Source: Bacteroidota bacterium (lineage in GTDB: Bacteria; Bacteroidota; Bacteroidia; B-17B0; Aurantibacillaceae). From it: a DNA stretch of 64,000 nucleotides. Positions 1 through 8,852 of the stretch are shown here, one piece after another. The notes under the pieces are model-generated. The model had not been told where the DNA came from. It searched no databases and worked only from the letters and a program-made list of their open reading frames with translations. The first letter of the stretch is position 1, and every line of letters begins with the position of its first letter. The position numbers and the translations under genes were made by a program. The stretch spans positions 1-64,000 of the forward strand of contig JAFDYB010000034.1 in NCBI GenBank assembly GCA_018267655.1. Direction: 5' to 3'.

Positions 1-236
1 ATATCGCCGCTACAATAAGGCATTTCAAGTAGGAACTTATCGCCTGTAATAGGAGAAAATGCTCCAAATAAATAAGTGTACTGAAACACTTGTTGAAAAT
101 TACAAACTGGTTGTACGCCTTTAGCGGTTAGCCCTCTCCCATATTTTGTGTGTAATCCAAAGCGACTCTCGTCCTCAAAATATAAATTGATGCTTTTGTA
201 TTGTAGAGGCGCAGCAAGGGCAATTTCAGCTATTTT
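1..236 (-). CDS. IS630-family transposase, orfB (DDE domain), partial
   Basis: This frame is the catalytic half of an IS630-type transposase. It reads IAEIALAAPLQYKSINLYFE and then DESRFGLHTKYGRG and ends at the window edge within a segment ending YCSGD. The FEDESRFG stretch is the usual surroundings of the first catalytic Asp of the DDE_3 domain. It lies in the -1 frame relative to the upstream orfA, and the two meet at a run of six A (- strand; plus-strand T at 233-238) just before the orfA stop at 230-232. It has no obvious start codon of its own, which fits production by -1 ribosomal frameshifting, although a simple inactivating mutation would look the same. The later catalytic residues are not in the window. 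Confidence 0.7.
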
Positions 237-742
237 TTGCGTAAAGTTTTTTTAAAAGCCTCAACCGCCTGTGGGTCTTTTTTTACATGGCTTTTTCTAG
301 CCACCTTTACTTTTGTGTTAAAATGGCGAATAGCATATTTAAGTAGGGTATTGTATTTTACCTCTTTTTTAAATTCTTGCTCTATCCATTCTTGTAGCTC
401 GATGTAACCAGCTAGCCCGTTTCTTGGGTCTTTTAACTTTTTTTCTATTTTCTCATGTTCTTGCTTAGTGAATACAGATGGTTTTCCGGCTTTCCCAATT
501 CTGCCATTGTAAAGCAAGGCTTCTAAACCTTTTTCTTTATATATAGTTCTCCAATCGTGAATGCTTTGGCTACAAGCACCCACGCTATTCATTAATTCTC
601 TTTTAGAAACAGCTTTTTCTCCTGCTTTTTTCATAACGATAAGCATCTTGATGCGAGGCTGCATCATAGGAGAAGCTTTTTTTAGTACTGAACGCAATTC
701 TTGGAGCGTTTCTTTAACGGGTATGTATAAGGCTAATGACAT
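230..742 (-). CDS. IS630-family transposase, orfA (helix-turn-helix half)
   Basis: A 170-residue protein that matches the N-terminal, DNA-binding half of IS630 transposases, whose full length is about 340 residues. Residues about 45-80 form a helix-turn-helix region (SKRELMNSVGACSQSIHDW), followed by the basic linker and second winged-helix-like part (GLAGYIELQEWIEQEFKK). The ATG at 742 gives a start that fits the family. The frame ends KKTLRKK-stop on an A-rich tract, and the DDE domain continues in the -1 frame (see the feature at 1-236). Function is inferred from family resemblance. The element could still be active if frameshifting occurs. Confidence 0.75.
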   Translation of the reverse strand: MSLALYIPVKETLQELRSVLKKASPMMQPRIKMLIVMKKAGEKAVSKRELMNSVGACSQSIHDWRTIYKEKGLEALLYNGRIGKAGKPSVFTKQEHEKIEKKLKDPRNGLAGYIELQEWIEQEFKKEVKYNTLLKYAIRHFNTKVKVARKSHVKKDPQAVEAFKKTLRKK

Positions 743-757
743 AATGATATTTATTAC

Positions 758-801
758 AGACCAAAATTAATAAAAAAAATTGAACCTACAAAATTTGGTC
801 T
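758..801. repeat. Inverted repeat at the IS630-like element end
   Basis: AGACCAAAATT at 758-768 faces AAATTTGGTCT at 791-801, so that both arms read AGACCAAA(A/T)TT from outside in. The outer arm abuts a TA dinucleotide and probably forms the element tip. The inner arm may be a second transposase-binding site, which is inference. Confidence 0.45.
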
Positions 802-823
802 AATTTATTTTTCACTATCGTAT

Positions 824-840
824 TATACCAAGTTCAGATA
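824..840. repeat. Solo sequence resembling the MITE-like terminal repeat at 55180
   Basis: TATACCAAGTTCAGATA matches the first 17 bases of the terminal repeat of the 55180-55341 element (TATACCAAGTACAAATA) at 15 of 17 positions. It lies between the IS630-like end and the patatin gene. No second arm was found within about 200 bases. It may be a decayed end of the same repeat family or chance in AT-rich DNA. Confidence 0.2.
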
Positions 841-863
841 AAATAGAATTAAAAAATTTTACT

Positions 864-3167
864 CTAATCAATTGACTTTCTATTAAAAATAATATACCCA
901 AAATGAAAAAACACTGAAAATGGATTAGTGTTTTTATCATAGTAGTTAAAGCTAACACAAAAAGGCCCAACAGGGCTATTATACACCAAAGCAGCCATAC
1001 CTGAAAAATAGCGATATAAAAATGGCTGACTGTAGTATGCGTTTCCGTTAGCGTCTTTTAATATTGAATTTACCGGCTGAAAAACATAAGCCTCTAAACG
1101 TATATCAAAATTTTTAATAGGCGTTGTAATTGTTTTTAATCCGGAGGCTAAATAATTGTGCGCACGGTAGGCATCAATAAAAAAAGTTTGACTTTCAGGA
1201 GTTGGATTGAATGCGGGAGCAGATAAAATAGTTGCTTGATAATTACTAAAAAATCCCATTGTTGAATAAACTCCTTCTGCAAAAATCCCGAACTTAAATG
1301 CTTTTGCCGGTTTTAAATATTTATCAACAGTTACTTTAACTTGCACCCAAGGTTTTTGTTTATAATCAAGAAATTTAACCTTATTAATACCTGTATTACC
1401 GGGTATAAACGATTCATCGCCCTGCAAAAAACGCCCTCTAATATTTACAAGGGTTCCCTCATCTGCATACATTTTGCGGTTAAGTGTGTTTATGTTATAG
1501 CTTGCTTGGGTATATAAGTAATTAAAATATGTTTTATCAGTAGTATCAAGTTTTGAAAAATTATTGGTTTGGTAATAAAAATTCCCCCATTGCGAATAGC
1601 CCCCGGCAATATTAAATTGCGAAATGTTTCCTACCGGCACTCCTACTTTTAATTCAGCAAACTGATCTTCTTGTATAAGATATGCGGGTTTTAAAAAATC
1701 ATAAAACAACACGCTACTATTGTAATAATCCCAGCGCGAATAAGTATATGATGGTTCTATATAAAAAGGTAATCTCCCTGGGAAATCTAAGCGAAATCGG
1801 GCATGGGTACTCGAGTTTAACTTTCCAAAATATCCATTTGCATACGCACTAAATCCAATTTTACCTAAATGGTTATATTGAATGCCTAAAAAAGCTTCGC
1901 TAATTGGGCGATTCGAAATTATTGCCCCTAAATCAATATATAATGGCTTTTCTTTTTTCCCAAATAATTCTAAATTATAAGCACCTGCTGAGTTTTTTGT
2001 TACTACCGGAAATAATGATTTTATTTTTTCATCGCTCACTAATTTAAAATATCTTTTTTTAAGCTGCTGCATTGTAAACGGCTTTTTATTAAAGATTAAA
2101 CTTTGCTCAACAAATTTTTGCTGTTTATTATTTAAACCTTTTGTTTCTATTGACGATATGATTATGTTGTTTTCACTAATTAACTTTCGATATTGCAATC
2201 GTTTTTCATTTATATTTTGAGTATTTGACATGTTATTTATTTTTTTGCGGATAAGCGGAATTGCTCTTAACGTAGCTGTGTAACCGCTATCAATTAAGCG
2301 CTTTGCATTTTCAAAATTAAATGTTGAAACATCGCTCCAAGGCTCAATTAAAACGCCTTTTTCATCTAAAGTATCAAAAACAGTTTTACTCATTAACATA
2401 CTTCTAATTTGCTGATAAACATTATCCTCATCGGGCGCTTTATTTGTTTCTGATACATTTGAACCAATAATAAAATCGGGATTAAACTCTTTTTGCATAA
2501 CATCAGCCGGAAAATTATCATACAACCCACCGTCAAATAAGAGTTTACCATCAATTTTAATTGGGCGCAAATAAAAAGGGTAACTCAAACTTGCCCTAAT
2601 AACACTTGAAAGAGAGCCGTTTTTAAATACAACTGTTTTTTTGTTTTCAATATCAGAAGCAATACAGCGGTAAGGAATGAATAAACTGTCAAAATTACCT
2701 TTAGCCGCAATAACAGGCGCGGAAAAGGTTTCCATTAAATAATAATCAATGGGTATTGAGTTAATTATGTTGGTAGGAATGTTTTTAATGTAAGGATCGC
2801 TAGGGTTAATTTTAAAAGTAATCCAAGAGGCATAATCATTTCTTTTTTTTATCAAAAAATCGTATTTAGAGGGCAAATCACCCTTAGTAACCCCTTTAAA
2901 AAATTCGGTTTTAACAATTTGCTCTATTTCATCTGGGCTATAGCCCGATGCGTAGTAAGCGCCTATTAAAGCGCCTATTGAAGCCCCGGTTATGTAGTTA
3001 ATAGGAATATTATTTTCTTCTAAAGCCTTCATAACGCCAATGTGCACTAAACCACTAGCCCCACCGCCACTAAGCACCAAGCCTATTTTTTGGCTTTGCT
3101 GCGCATGCAGTTTTGCTAAAAAAACGCAAAAAGAGATAAAAATCAATATTTTAAAAATCGGCTTCAA
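864..3167 (-). CDS. Patatin-like phospholipase with C-terminal outer-membrane beta-barrel
   Basis: A 767-residue protein with a signal peptide (residues 1-22, ending LHA) and a patatin hydrolase domain. The oxyanion loop GGGASG is at 34-39, the nucleophile motif GASIG has Ser63, and the second catalytic residue is Asp212 in DGGLYDNFP. From about residue 340 there is a POTRA-like stretch, and from about 410 to the end alternating beta-strands rich in aromatics as in BamA/TpsB barrels, closing with a strand ending in GYIIFNRKSID. This architecture is known in PlpD-type (type Vd) proteins and in Bacteroidota homologues annotated as patatin-like/BamA fusions. The likely role is a lipid acyl hydrolase displayed at the outer membrane, with substrate unknown. 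The start is a TTG at 3167. It is chosen because it opens the signal peptide and no ATG lies close by. Confidence 0.88.
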   Translation of the reverse strand: MKPIFKILIFISFCVFLAKLHAQQSQKIGLVLSGGGASGLVHIGVMKALEENNIPINYITGASIGALIGAYYASGYSPDEIEQIVKTEFFKGVTKGDLPSKYDFLIKKRNDYASWITFKINPSDPYIKNIPTNIINSIPIDYYLMETFSAPVIAAKGNFDSLFIPYRCIASDIENKKTVVFKNGSLSSVIRASLSYPFYLRPIKIDGKLLFDGGLYDNFPADVMQKEFNPDFIIGSNVSETNKAPDEDNVYQQIRSMLMSKTVFDTLDEKGVLIEPWSDVSTFNFENAKRLIDSGYTATLRAIPLIRKKINNMSNTQNINEKRLQYRKLISENNIIISSIETKGLNNKQQKFVEQSLIFNKKPFTMQQLKKRYFKLVSDEKIKSLFPVVTKNSAGAYNLELFGKKEKPLYIDLGAIISNRPISEAFLGIQYNHLGKIGFSAYANGYFGKLNSSTHARFRLDFPGRLPFYIEPSYTYSRWDYYNSSVLFYDFLKPAYLIQEDQFAELKVGVPVGNISQFNIAGGYSQWGNFYYQTNNFSKLDTTDKTYFNYLYTQASYNINTLNRKMYADEGTLVNIRGRFLQGDESFIPGNTGINKVKFLDYKQKPWVQVKVTVDKYLKPAKAFKFGIFAEGVYSTMGFFSNYQATILSAPAFNPTPESQTFFIDAYRAHNYLASGLKTITTPIKNFDIRLEAYVFQPVNSILKDANGNAYYSQPFLYRYFSGMAALVYNSPVGPFCVSFNYYDKNTNPFSVFFHFGYIIFNRKSID

Positions 3168-3261
3168 AACTCAAACTGTCCCCACAAAAATAAACTTTAT
3201 CTAAAAAAATGTTATATAAGTATTAAATATTTATATTCGCCTTGCTGTTAATTGAACCTAA

Positions 3262-4341
3262 GTGGTAAAATTTATACTTAAAAAAATAGGATATGGCGTA
3301 GTTGTGCTTTTTGGAGTAATTACTGCGGTGTTTTTTTTATTCAATGTATTACCTGGCGATCCTGCAACGGTAATGCTTGGTCAGCGTGCAAATAAAGAAG
3401 CTGTTGAAGCCATACATCGAGATTTGGGTTTTAACAAACCTGTTTATGAGCGTTATTTTAATTATCTTAATGATTTATCCTTTATTTCGGTTCACAATTA
3501 TAAAAATGCTCAAAGTTTTTGGTATTTATCTCCCGAAAAGTATAACTGGACTCCTTTATTTACAATAGGTACCCAAAAAGCTGTAGTTTTTAAACTCCCT
3601 TATTTGCGAAAAAGTTATATCACTAAACGTAACGTTTCAGAAATTATAAAAAACACCCTGCCAGAAACTGCTGTTTTAGCCTTTTCTGCTATTATAATTG
3701 CTTCTATTATTGGTATTTTTTTAGGCATTATTTCAGCTACTAAAAAAAATTCGTGGTTTGATAATATTACTTTTGTTTTAGCTACCGTATTTGGCATGAG
3801 TGCCCCTTCATTTTTAGTTGGACTTGTAATTATGTACTTATTTGGATATTTATTATCGAGTTACACTGGCCTAAGTCCATCTGGAAGTTTGTATGAGTAT
3901 GATGTTTGGAATGGAGAGGTTTTGAAATTAAAAAACCTAATACTCCCCGCAATTACATTAGGTATTAGGCCATTAAGTATTGTAATTCAACTCACGCGCA
4001 GCTCACTGCTCGATGTGCTTTCGCAAGACTATATACGCACAGCAAAAGCAAAAGGTTTGGCTTTTAAATCTATCATTGTAAAACATGCCTTAAAAAATGC
4101 CCTTAACCCTGTTGTTACGGCTATATCGGGCTGGTTTGCAGGACTAATGGCCGGCTCAGTATTTGTTGAGCGTATTTTTAGTTGGAAGGGCATAGGCAAT
4201 GAAGTTGTTGAAGCACTTGCTAAAAACGACTTGCCAATTGTAATGGGAGCAACCTTAATTTTTGCTACCATTTTTGTAATAACTAACATTGTGGTAGATA
4301 TTGTTTACGGTATTCTCGATCCACGCGTAAGAGTAAAATAA
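3262..4341 (+). CDS. ABC transporter permease, DppB/OppB type
   Basis: A 359-residue inner-membrane permease of the BPD_transp_1 family (oligo/dipeptide type). It has an N-terminal membrane helix (residues 8-30), the family's first loop with GDPATVMLG, and then about five further helices. The EAA-like cytoplasmic loop reads DYIRTAKAKGLAFKSIIVKHALKNAL near residues 255-280 and contacts the ATPase. The end LDPRVR is typical of DppB. The start is GTG at 3262 and no upstream ATG fits. No ATPase, second permease or binding protein is adjacent, so the transporter is split across the genome. It abuts tpiA with no spacing (TAA then ATG), which suggests co-transcription. Substrate is inferred as peptides only from the family. 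Confidence 0.9.
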   Translation: MVKFILKKIGYGVVVLFGVITAVFFLFNVLPGDPATVMLGQRANKEAVEAIHRDLGFNKPVYERYFNYLNDLSFISVHNYKNAQSFWYLSPEKYNWTPLFTIGTQKAVVFKLPYLRKSYITKRNVSEIIKNTLPETAVLAFSAIIIASIIGIFLGIISATKKNSWFDNITFVLATVFGMSAPSFLVGLVIMYLFGYLLSSYTGLSPSGSLYEYDVWNGEVLKLKNLILPAITLGIRPLSIVIQLTRSSLLDVLSQDYIRTAKAKGLAFKSIIVKHALKNALNPVVTAISGWFAGLMAGSVFVERIFSWKGIGNEVVEALAKNDLPIVMGATLIFATIFVITNIVVDIVYGILDPRVRVK

Positions 4342-5097
4342 ATGATGCGTAAAAAAATAGTTGCCGGTAACTGGAAAATGAATGGTTTAAAAACCGAGTC
4401 AGAAAGTTTAATCAATGAAATAATTTCACATAAAACTGATAATGGTGTTATAAAAATTATTTGCCCTCCTTACATTTATTTAGAACAAATAAAACACCAA
4501 ACAAAGCATTTAACTAATTTTTTTATTGGCGCTCAAAATTGCTCGCACCAAGCAAAAGGTGCATTTACCGGCGAAATTAGTGCCGCCATGATACACTCAA
4601 TAGGTTGCGAATATGTGATTATTGGGCACAGTGAGCGTCGAACATTGTTTAACGAATCAAACCAATTAATTGCTCAAAAAATAAATTTAGCCTTAACTGA
4701 AAACCTAAATGTAATTTTTTGCTATGGCGAAACATTGGCAGAGCGAGAAAAAAATACAGAAAAAATAACCGTAGAAACTCAGATAAGAGAAGGATTGCAA
4801 AACATTGAGCCGGCTAAATACAAAAACATTATATTGGCTTACGAACCTGTTTGGGCTATAGGCACAGGGTTAACAGCAACACCTCATCAAGCTCAGGAAA
4901 TGCATCAATTTAGCAGAAGCATTATTTCAAAAATTGCCGATGAAAGTATTGCGCAAGAAACTTCGATTTTATATGGTGGAAGTTGTAATGCTGCAAATGC
5001 AAAAGAACTTTTTATGTGTCCTGATGTTGATGGCGGACTAATAGGAGGCGCCAGTTTAAAATCACTCGATTTTTGTACTATTATTAATTCATTTTAG
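4342..5097 (+). CDS. tpiA: Triosephosphate isomerase
   Basis: Interconverts dihydroxyacetone phosphate and glyceraldehyde 3-phosphate in glycolysis and gluconeogenesis, in the cytoplasm. The 251-residue length is standard for the TIM barrel. All catalytic residues are visible: Lys12 in GNWKMN, His96 in IGHSERR and Glu168 in AYEPVWAIGTG, with the phosphate-binding YGGS near the C-terminus. Two ATG codons stand in tandem at 4342 and 4345. Either would do, and the first directly follows the stop of the ABC permease. prmA starts one base after the stop, so permease-tpiA-prmA are probably one transcript. Confidence 0.98.
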   Translation: MMRKKIVAGNWKMNGLKTESESLINEIISHKTDNGVIKIICPPYIYLEQIKHQTKHLTNFFIGAQNCSHQAKGAFTGEISAAMIHSIGCEYVIIGHSERRTLFNESNQLIAQKINLALTENLNVIFCYGETLAEREKNTEKITVETQIREGLQNIEPAKYKNIILAYEPVWAIGTGLTATPHQAQEMHQFSRSIISKIADESIAQETSILYGGSCNAANAKELFMCPDVDGGLIGGASLKSLDFCTIINSF

Positions 5098-5098
5098 C

Positions 5099-5929
5099 AT
5101 GCATTATTTAGCTTATGAGTTTACGGTAACCCCTGTTATTCCGGGGAATGAAGTGCTAATGGCATTTTTAGAAGATTTTCCGTTTGACAGCTTTGAAGAA
5201 AATGAAACCGGTTTTATTGCTTATATAAATACTGAAAATCAAATTAATAATGCAGAAATTGATTCGTTAAAACTAGAGGATATTTTATTTTCATATGCTA
5301 TTAAAAAAATTGAAACCGTAAACTGGAATCAAGAGTGGGAAAATAATTTTAAGCGTGTTGATATTGAAAATTTACTGAGTATTAGAGCGCCTTTTCACGA
5401 AATAAACAAAAACACCAAACACACAATTATTATTACCCCTAAAATGAGTTTTGGTACAGGCCACCATCAAACAACACAGCTTATGTGCGAATTAATGGCG
5501 ACACAAAATTTTAAAAACACAAACGTTTTAGATATGGGCTGCGGCACCGGAGTGCTTACTATATTTTCGGAATTATTAGGCGCAAAAACTGCATTAGGAA
5601 TTGACATTGACGATTGGAGTATTGAAAATAGTATTGAAAATGCTAAAATGAATAATTGCAATAGTTTATCTTTTTTAAAGGGAAATGTTGAAACTATTTC
5701 TACTAAGTCTCCGTACGACATAATTTTAGCAAACATTAATAAAAATGTTTTAAAAGCCCAAATGAATACTTATTCAACATATTTAAAATCAAACGGACTA
5801 CTTTTATTAAGCGGATTTTTTATCACAGATATTGATGAATTAATTGAAAAAGCAAAGCAGCAGCAACTATCTTTTATAACGAAAAAAAGTAATAATGAAT
5901 GGGCAGCGCTTTTGTTTACCCGAAACTAA
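5099..5929 (+). CDS. prmA: Ribosomal protein L11 methyltransferase
   Basis: SAM-dependent enzyme that trimethylates amino groups of ribosomal protein L11. The 276-residue protein has a short N-terminal substrate-recognition domain (residues 1-about 110). The class I Rossmann methyltransferase domain follows, with MSFGTGHHQTTQLM near 120, motif I LDMGCGTGVL near 148, the acidic motif II GIDIDDWS near 170, and ILANINKNVL near 215. This FGTGHHxT signature is diagnostic for PrmA. It follows tpiA with a one-base gap and is the last gene of that + strand run, which converges on nuoN. Confidence 0.96.
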   Translation: MHYLAYEFTVTPVIPGNEVLMAFLEDFPFDSFEENETGFIAYINTENQINNAEIDSLKLEDILFSYAIKKIETVNWNQEWENNFKRVDIENLLSIRAPFHEINKNTKHTIIITPKMSFGTGHHQTTQLMCELMATQNFKNTNVLDMGCGTGVLTIFSELLGAKTALGIDIDDWSIENSIENAKMNNCNSLSFLKGNVETISTKSPYDIILANINKNVLKAQMNTYSTYLKSNGLLLLSGFFITDIDELIEKAKQQQLSFITKKSNNEWAALLFTRN

Positions 5930-5959
5930 GCCCAGATACATCTTTAATGTTCTAAGCGC

Positions 5960-7357
5960 CTACATCTTAAACATATTAGCAATTAGCCCGGGTAAAACAC
6001 CTATTACTAATATAGCTAGCGTTGATAATACTATTGCAATAGCTTGAGGCTTGTCAAGTTCAAACGTTTTTTCGCCATCGTGCTTTTGATAAAACATTGC
6101 AATAACAATTTTTAAATAGTAATAAATGCCTATTGCAGATGCCAATATGGCTAATACTAATAACCATTTAAACGAAGTTCCTATTAGGGCAGTGAACACA
6201 AAATATTTTGCAAAAAATCCGGCAGTAATTGGAATGCCGCCTAAAGACAACATTGCTATTGTCATACAAAAAGCTAACATTGGATTTTTTTTAGCCAAGC
6301 CATTAAAAGCATCAGTGTTTTCGTTGCCATTTGCATTTTTAGCTGCTACGTGTAACACCCCAAAAGCTACAATGCTTGCTAAACTATACGCCAGTGAATA
6401 ATAAATAACTGCATTTAACGACAAATTGCTTCTAACATTTGCAAGCACAACCATTAGCATAAATGCAGCATGACTTATGCTTGAAAATGCCAACATTCGT
6501 TTTACGTTACTTTGCATTGCAGCCGAAAAATTAGCAATAACAAGTGACAAAGCAATTATAACTGCGAGTATTAATGTCCAACTTTCGCTAATGCCACTAA
6601 ATGCAATCATAAACAAACGCAATATAGCTGCAAAAGCAGCTGTTTTAACTACTGTACTCATTAAGGCAGTTATTAATGTAGGCGAACCATGATACACATC
6701 GGGTGCCCAAAAATGAAAAGGAGCGGCACTCACTTTAAAACTCATAGCAACTAATATCATTATTACACCAACGTAAAAAAACATTGGCATATTTGCTGCA
6801 TTTTGACTAGTATATTCGCTTATTAAATTTATATCGAATGTTCCTGTAGCGCCATAAATTAAAGCAATACCAAATAATAAAAAGCCACTTGCAAAGGATC
6901 CCATTATTAAATATTTAAATCCGGCTTCATTGCTTTTAATATCTTTCTTTTTACTTGATGCCAGTACATATAAAGGAATGCTCATAATTTCAATACCTAA
7001 AAACAAGGTTGTCATATTTTTAAATGCAGTTAGCATTAGAGCGCCAACTATTACAAAAAGCACTAATGTAAAATGGTCAACTAAATTACTGTCTTCTTCA
7101 AAATAATTGTGCGAAAGTATAAACCAAAAAAATGCTGTAATAATTATTATACCCGAAAAAGCAATTGCCACTTTGTCAAACGCAATCATGTTGCTGAAGT
7201 AAGAAATATCACAGGGCGTATTCCATTCAAAAACATTAAGTGTATATGCTAATGCTATGCCTATTAATACGAGCGGTAATAATACTTTTTTAAATTTAAA
7301 AATTTCGGCAAGCATTGCAATAATGCCTAATCCGCTAATAACAAGTAGTCCCTTCAT
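5960..7357 (-). CDS. nuoN: NADH-quinone oxidoreductase subunit N
   Basis: One of the three antiporter-like membrane subunits of complex I. The 465-residue protein is almost wholly hydrophobic, with about 13-14 predicted helices and the Proton_antipo_M core. Family signs are LGIEIMSIPLYVLASSKKKD around residues 120-140, KVSAAPFHFWAPDVYHGSP around 208-226 with the conserved Lys, and NVKRMLAFSSISHAAFM around 280-296. It is the last gene of the nuo operon and follows nuoM after 12 bases. The 30-base gap to the convergent prmA has no clear hairpin terminator. Confidence 0.97.
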   Translation of the reverse strand: MKGLLVISGLGIIAMLAEIFKFKKVLLPLVLIGIALAYTLNVFEWNTPCDISYFSNMIAFDKVAIAFSGIIIITAFFWFILSHNYFEEDSNLVDHFTLVLFVIVGALMLTAFKNMTTLFLGIEIMSIPLYVLASSKKKDIKSNEAGFKYLIMGSFASGFLLFGIALIYGATGTFDINLISEYTSQNAANMPMFFYVGVIMILVAMSFKVSAAPFHFWAPDVYHGSPTLITALMSTVVKTAAFAAILRLFMIAFSGISESWTLILAVIIALSLVIANFSAAMQSNVKRMLAFSSISHAAFMLMVVLANVRSNLSLNAVIYYSLAYSLASIVAFGVLHVAAKNANGNENTDAFNGLAKKNPMLAFCMTIAMLSLGGIPITAGFFAKYFVFTALIGTSFKWLLVLAILASAIGIYYYLKIVIAMFYQKHDGEKTFELDKPQAIAIVLSTLAILVIGVLPGLIANMFKM

Positions 7358-7369
7358 AATGCTAATACG

Positions 7370-8839
7370 TTATGGTTGTTTTATTAATGTGATAATTTGT
7401 TTTGCGCCTTCTTCTGCTATGTCGTTTAATGGTTTTGGATAAACACCAAAAGCTATAATTGCAATACAAATTACAATTAAAATAGTTTTATCGCTTGATG
7501 CCAATGGCCCAAATTCAACCCCGGCATTTTGTTTAATTTCACCGAGCATAATTTTTTGGTAGCTTCTAAGCATATACACCGCACTCAATATAATGGTTAG
7601 CCCTGCAAAAGCTGATGCTACTAAACTATACTTAAACACTCCGCTAAATGTTATAAATTCTCCAACAAAGCTATTTGTAAATGGCAGGGCAACTGCATCA
7701 AACGTAATTATTAAAAATAGTACGGCAAAGTTACCGTTCATATTTCTAATACCTCCTAGTTTAGTAATGTCACGCGTACCTGTGTGACGAAATAATATAT
7801 CAGCTACTAAAAACAAACCAACAACACTGCAACCATGCGCAAGCATTTGCATGTAAGCTCCCTGTATGCCCTGTTGATTTGCTGCCAATATACCGGCCGA
7901 CATAAAACCAACGTGTGCTATTGATGAATATGCAATTAAACGCTTATAATCCGTTTGAACAATAGCAATGCACGATGCATAAACAATACCAATTATTGAA
8001 AGTGTAATTGCCGTACCCCCGCTATGTGCTACTCCCATTGGCACCATTGGTAACAACCATTTTATTGCACCAAAAGTTCCCATTTTTAGCATTATGCCTG
8101 AAAGCAGCATAGTGCCTTGTGTTGGAGCATTAACATAGGTGTTTGGTTGCCACGTGTGGAATGGAAACACCGGCATTTTAACCGCAAATGCAAGAAATAT
8201 AAACCAAAACACAATGCTTTGTTGTTTTACTGTAAGCAATTTACCGGCTGCATACATATCATTTACATTCCATGATTTTAAACCATTTACATTTGTATGA
8301 TTGTAAATGTAAATTAAGCCAATAAGCATAAATAAAGAGCCTAGCAATGTGTAAACGAAAAATTTAAAGGTTATTCTTCCTCTATCCTCACCGCCCCATA
8401 ATAAGCAAATAAAATAAATTGGAATTAATGCAAGTTCCCAAAACACATAAAATAAAAAGCCATCGTTAGCCATAAACACGCCCAACATTGCGCTTTGCAT
8501 TAATAGTATTAAAGCAAAAAAATTATATGCTCTTTTGTATTCATTTTTAAATGCCGACAATACAATTAACGGTAACAAAAAATTAGATAACAAAACCAAT
8601 AATATTCCAACTGCGGTAATGCTCAAATCAAACCTTACGCCTAGCGAGTCTATCCATGGTAAATTGATTTTTAGTAAATCAGAATTTGGATTTGTTTTAA
8701 AAACAAACAGCGCAGCTAATGATAAAATAAACCCAAGCAAAGTGGTAGTTAAAGCTATTGACTTAGCTGATTGGCTTTTGCCAAAAAATAATACTAAAGC
8801 GCTAAGAAACGGTATGCCTAAAAGTAGTAATGTTAACAT
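7370..8839 (-). CDS. nuoM: NADH-quinone oxidoreductase subunit M
   Basis: Antiporter-like proton-pumping subunit of complex I, 489 residues, about 14 membrane helices. Characteristic stretches are FYVFWELALIPIYFICLLWGG near residues 128-148 (with the functional Glu of helix 5), AFAVKMPVFPFHTWQPNTYV near 217-236, and DYKRLIAYSSIAHVGFMSAG near 295-315. Length and motif order are normal for NuoM. It sits between nuoL and nuoN with gaps of 13 and 12 bases and is surely co-transcribed with them. Confidence 0.97.
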   Translation of the reverse strand: MLTLLLLGIPFLSALVLFFGKSQSAKSIALTTTLLGFILSLAALFVFKTNPNSDLLKINLPWIDSLGVRFDLSITAVGILLVLLSNFLLPLIVLSAFKNEYKRAYNFFALILLMQSAMLGVFMANDGFLFYVFWELALIPIYFICLLWGGEDRGRITFKFFVYTLLGSLFMLIGLIYIYNHTNVNGLKSWNVNDMYAAGKLLTVKQQSIVFWFIFLAFAVKMPVFPFHTWQPNTYVNAPTQGTMLLSGIMLKMGTFGAIKWLLPMVPMGVAHSGGTAITLSIIGIVYASCIAIVQTDYKRLIAYSSIAHVGFMSAGILAANQQGIQGAYMQMLAHGCSVVGLFLVADILFRHTGTRDITKLGGIRNMNGNFAVLFLIITFDAVALPFTNSFVGEFITFSGVFKYSLVASAFAGLTIILSAVYMLRSYQKIMLGEIKQNAGVEFGPLASSDKTILIVICIAIIAFGVYPKPLNDIAEEGAKQIITLIKQP

Positions 8840-8852
8840 AATTATTTAATTC

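Larger units (their letters stand above)
1..802 (-). mobile_element. IS630-like insertion sequence, partial (cut by window edge)
   Basis: The - strand carries an N-terminal helix-turn-helix transposase frame (230-742) followed, in the -1 frame, by a DDE-endonuclease-like frame that runs off the window at base 1. The gene-free end at 743-802 holds a nested inverted repeat and ends GGTC followed by TA, which fits the TA target duplication known for IS630/Tc1 elements. The outer tip is placed at about 800 with TA at 801-802. This boundary is inferred, because the other end lies outside the window and no second copy is present for comparison. Confidence 0.7.
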
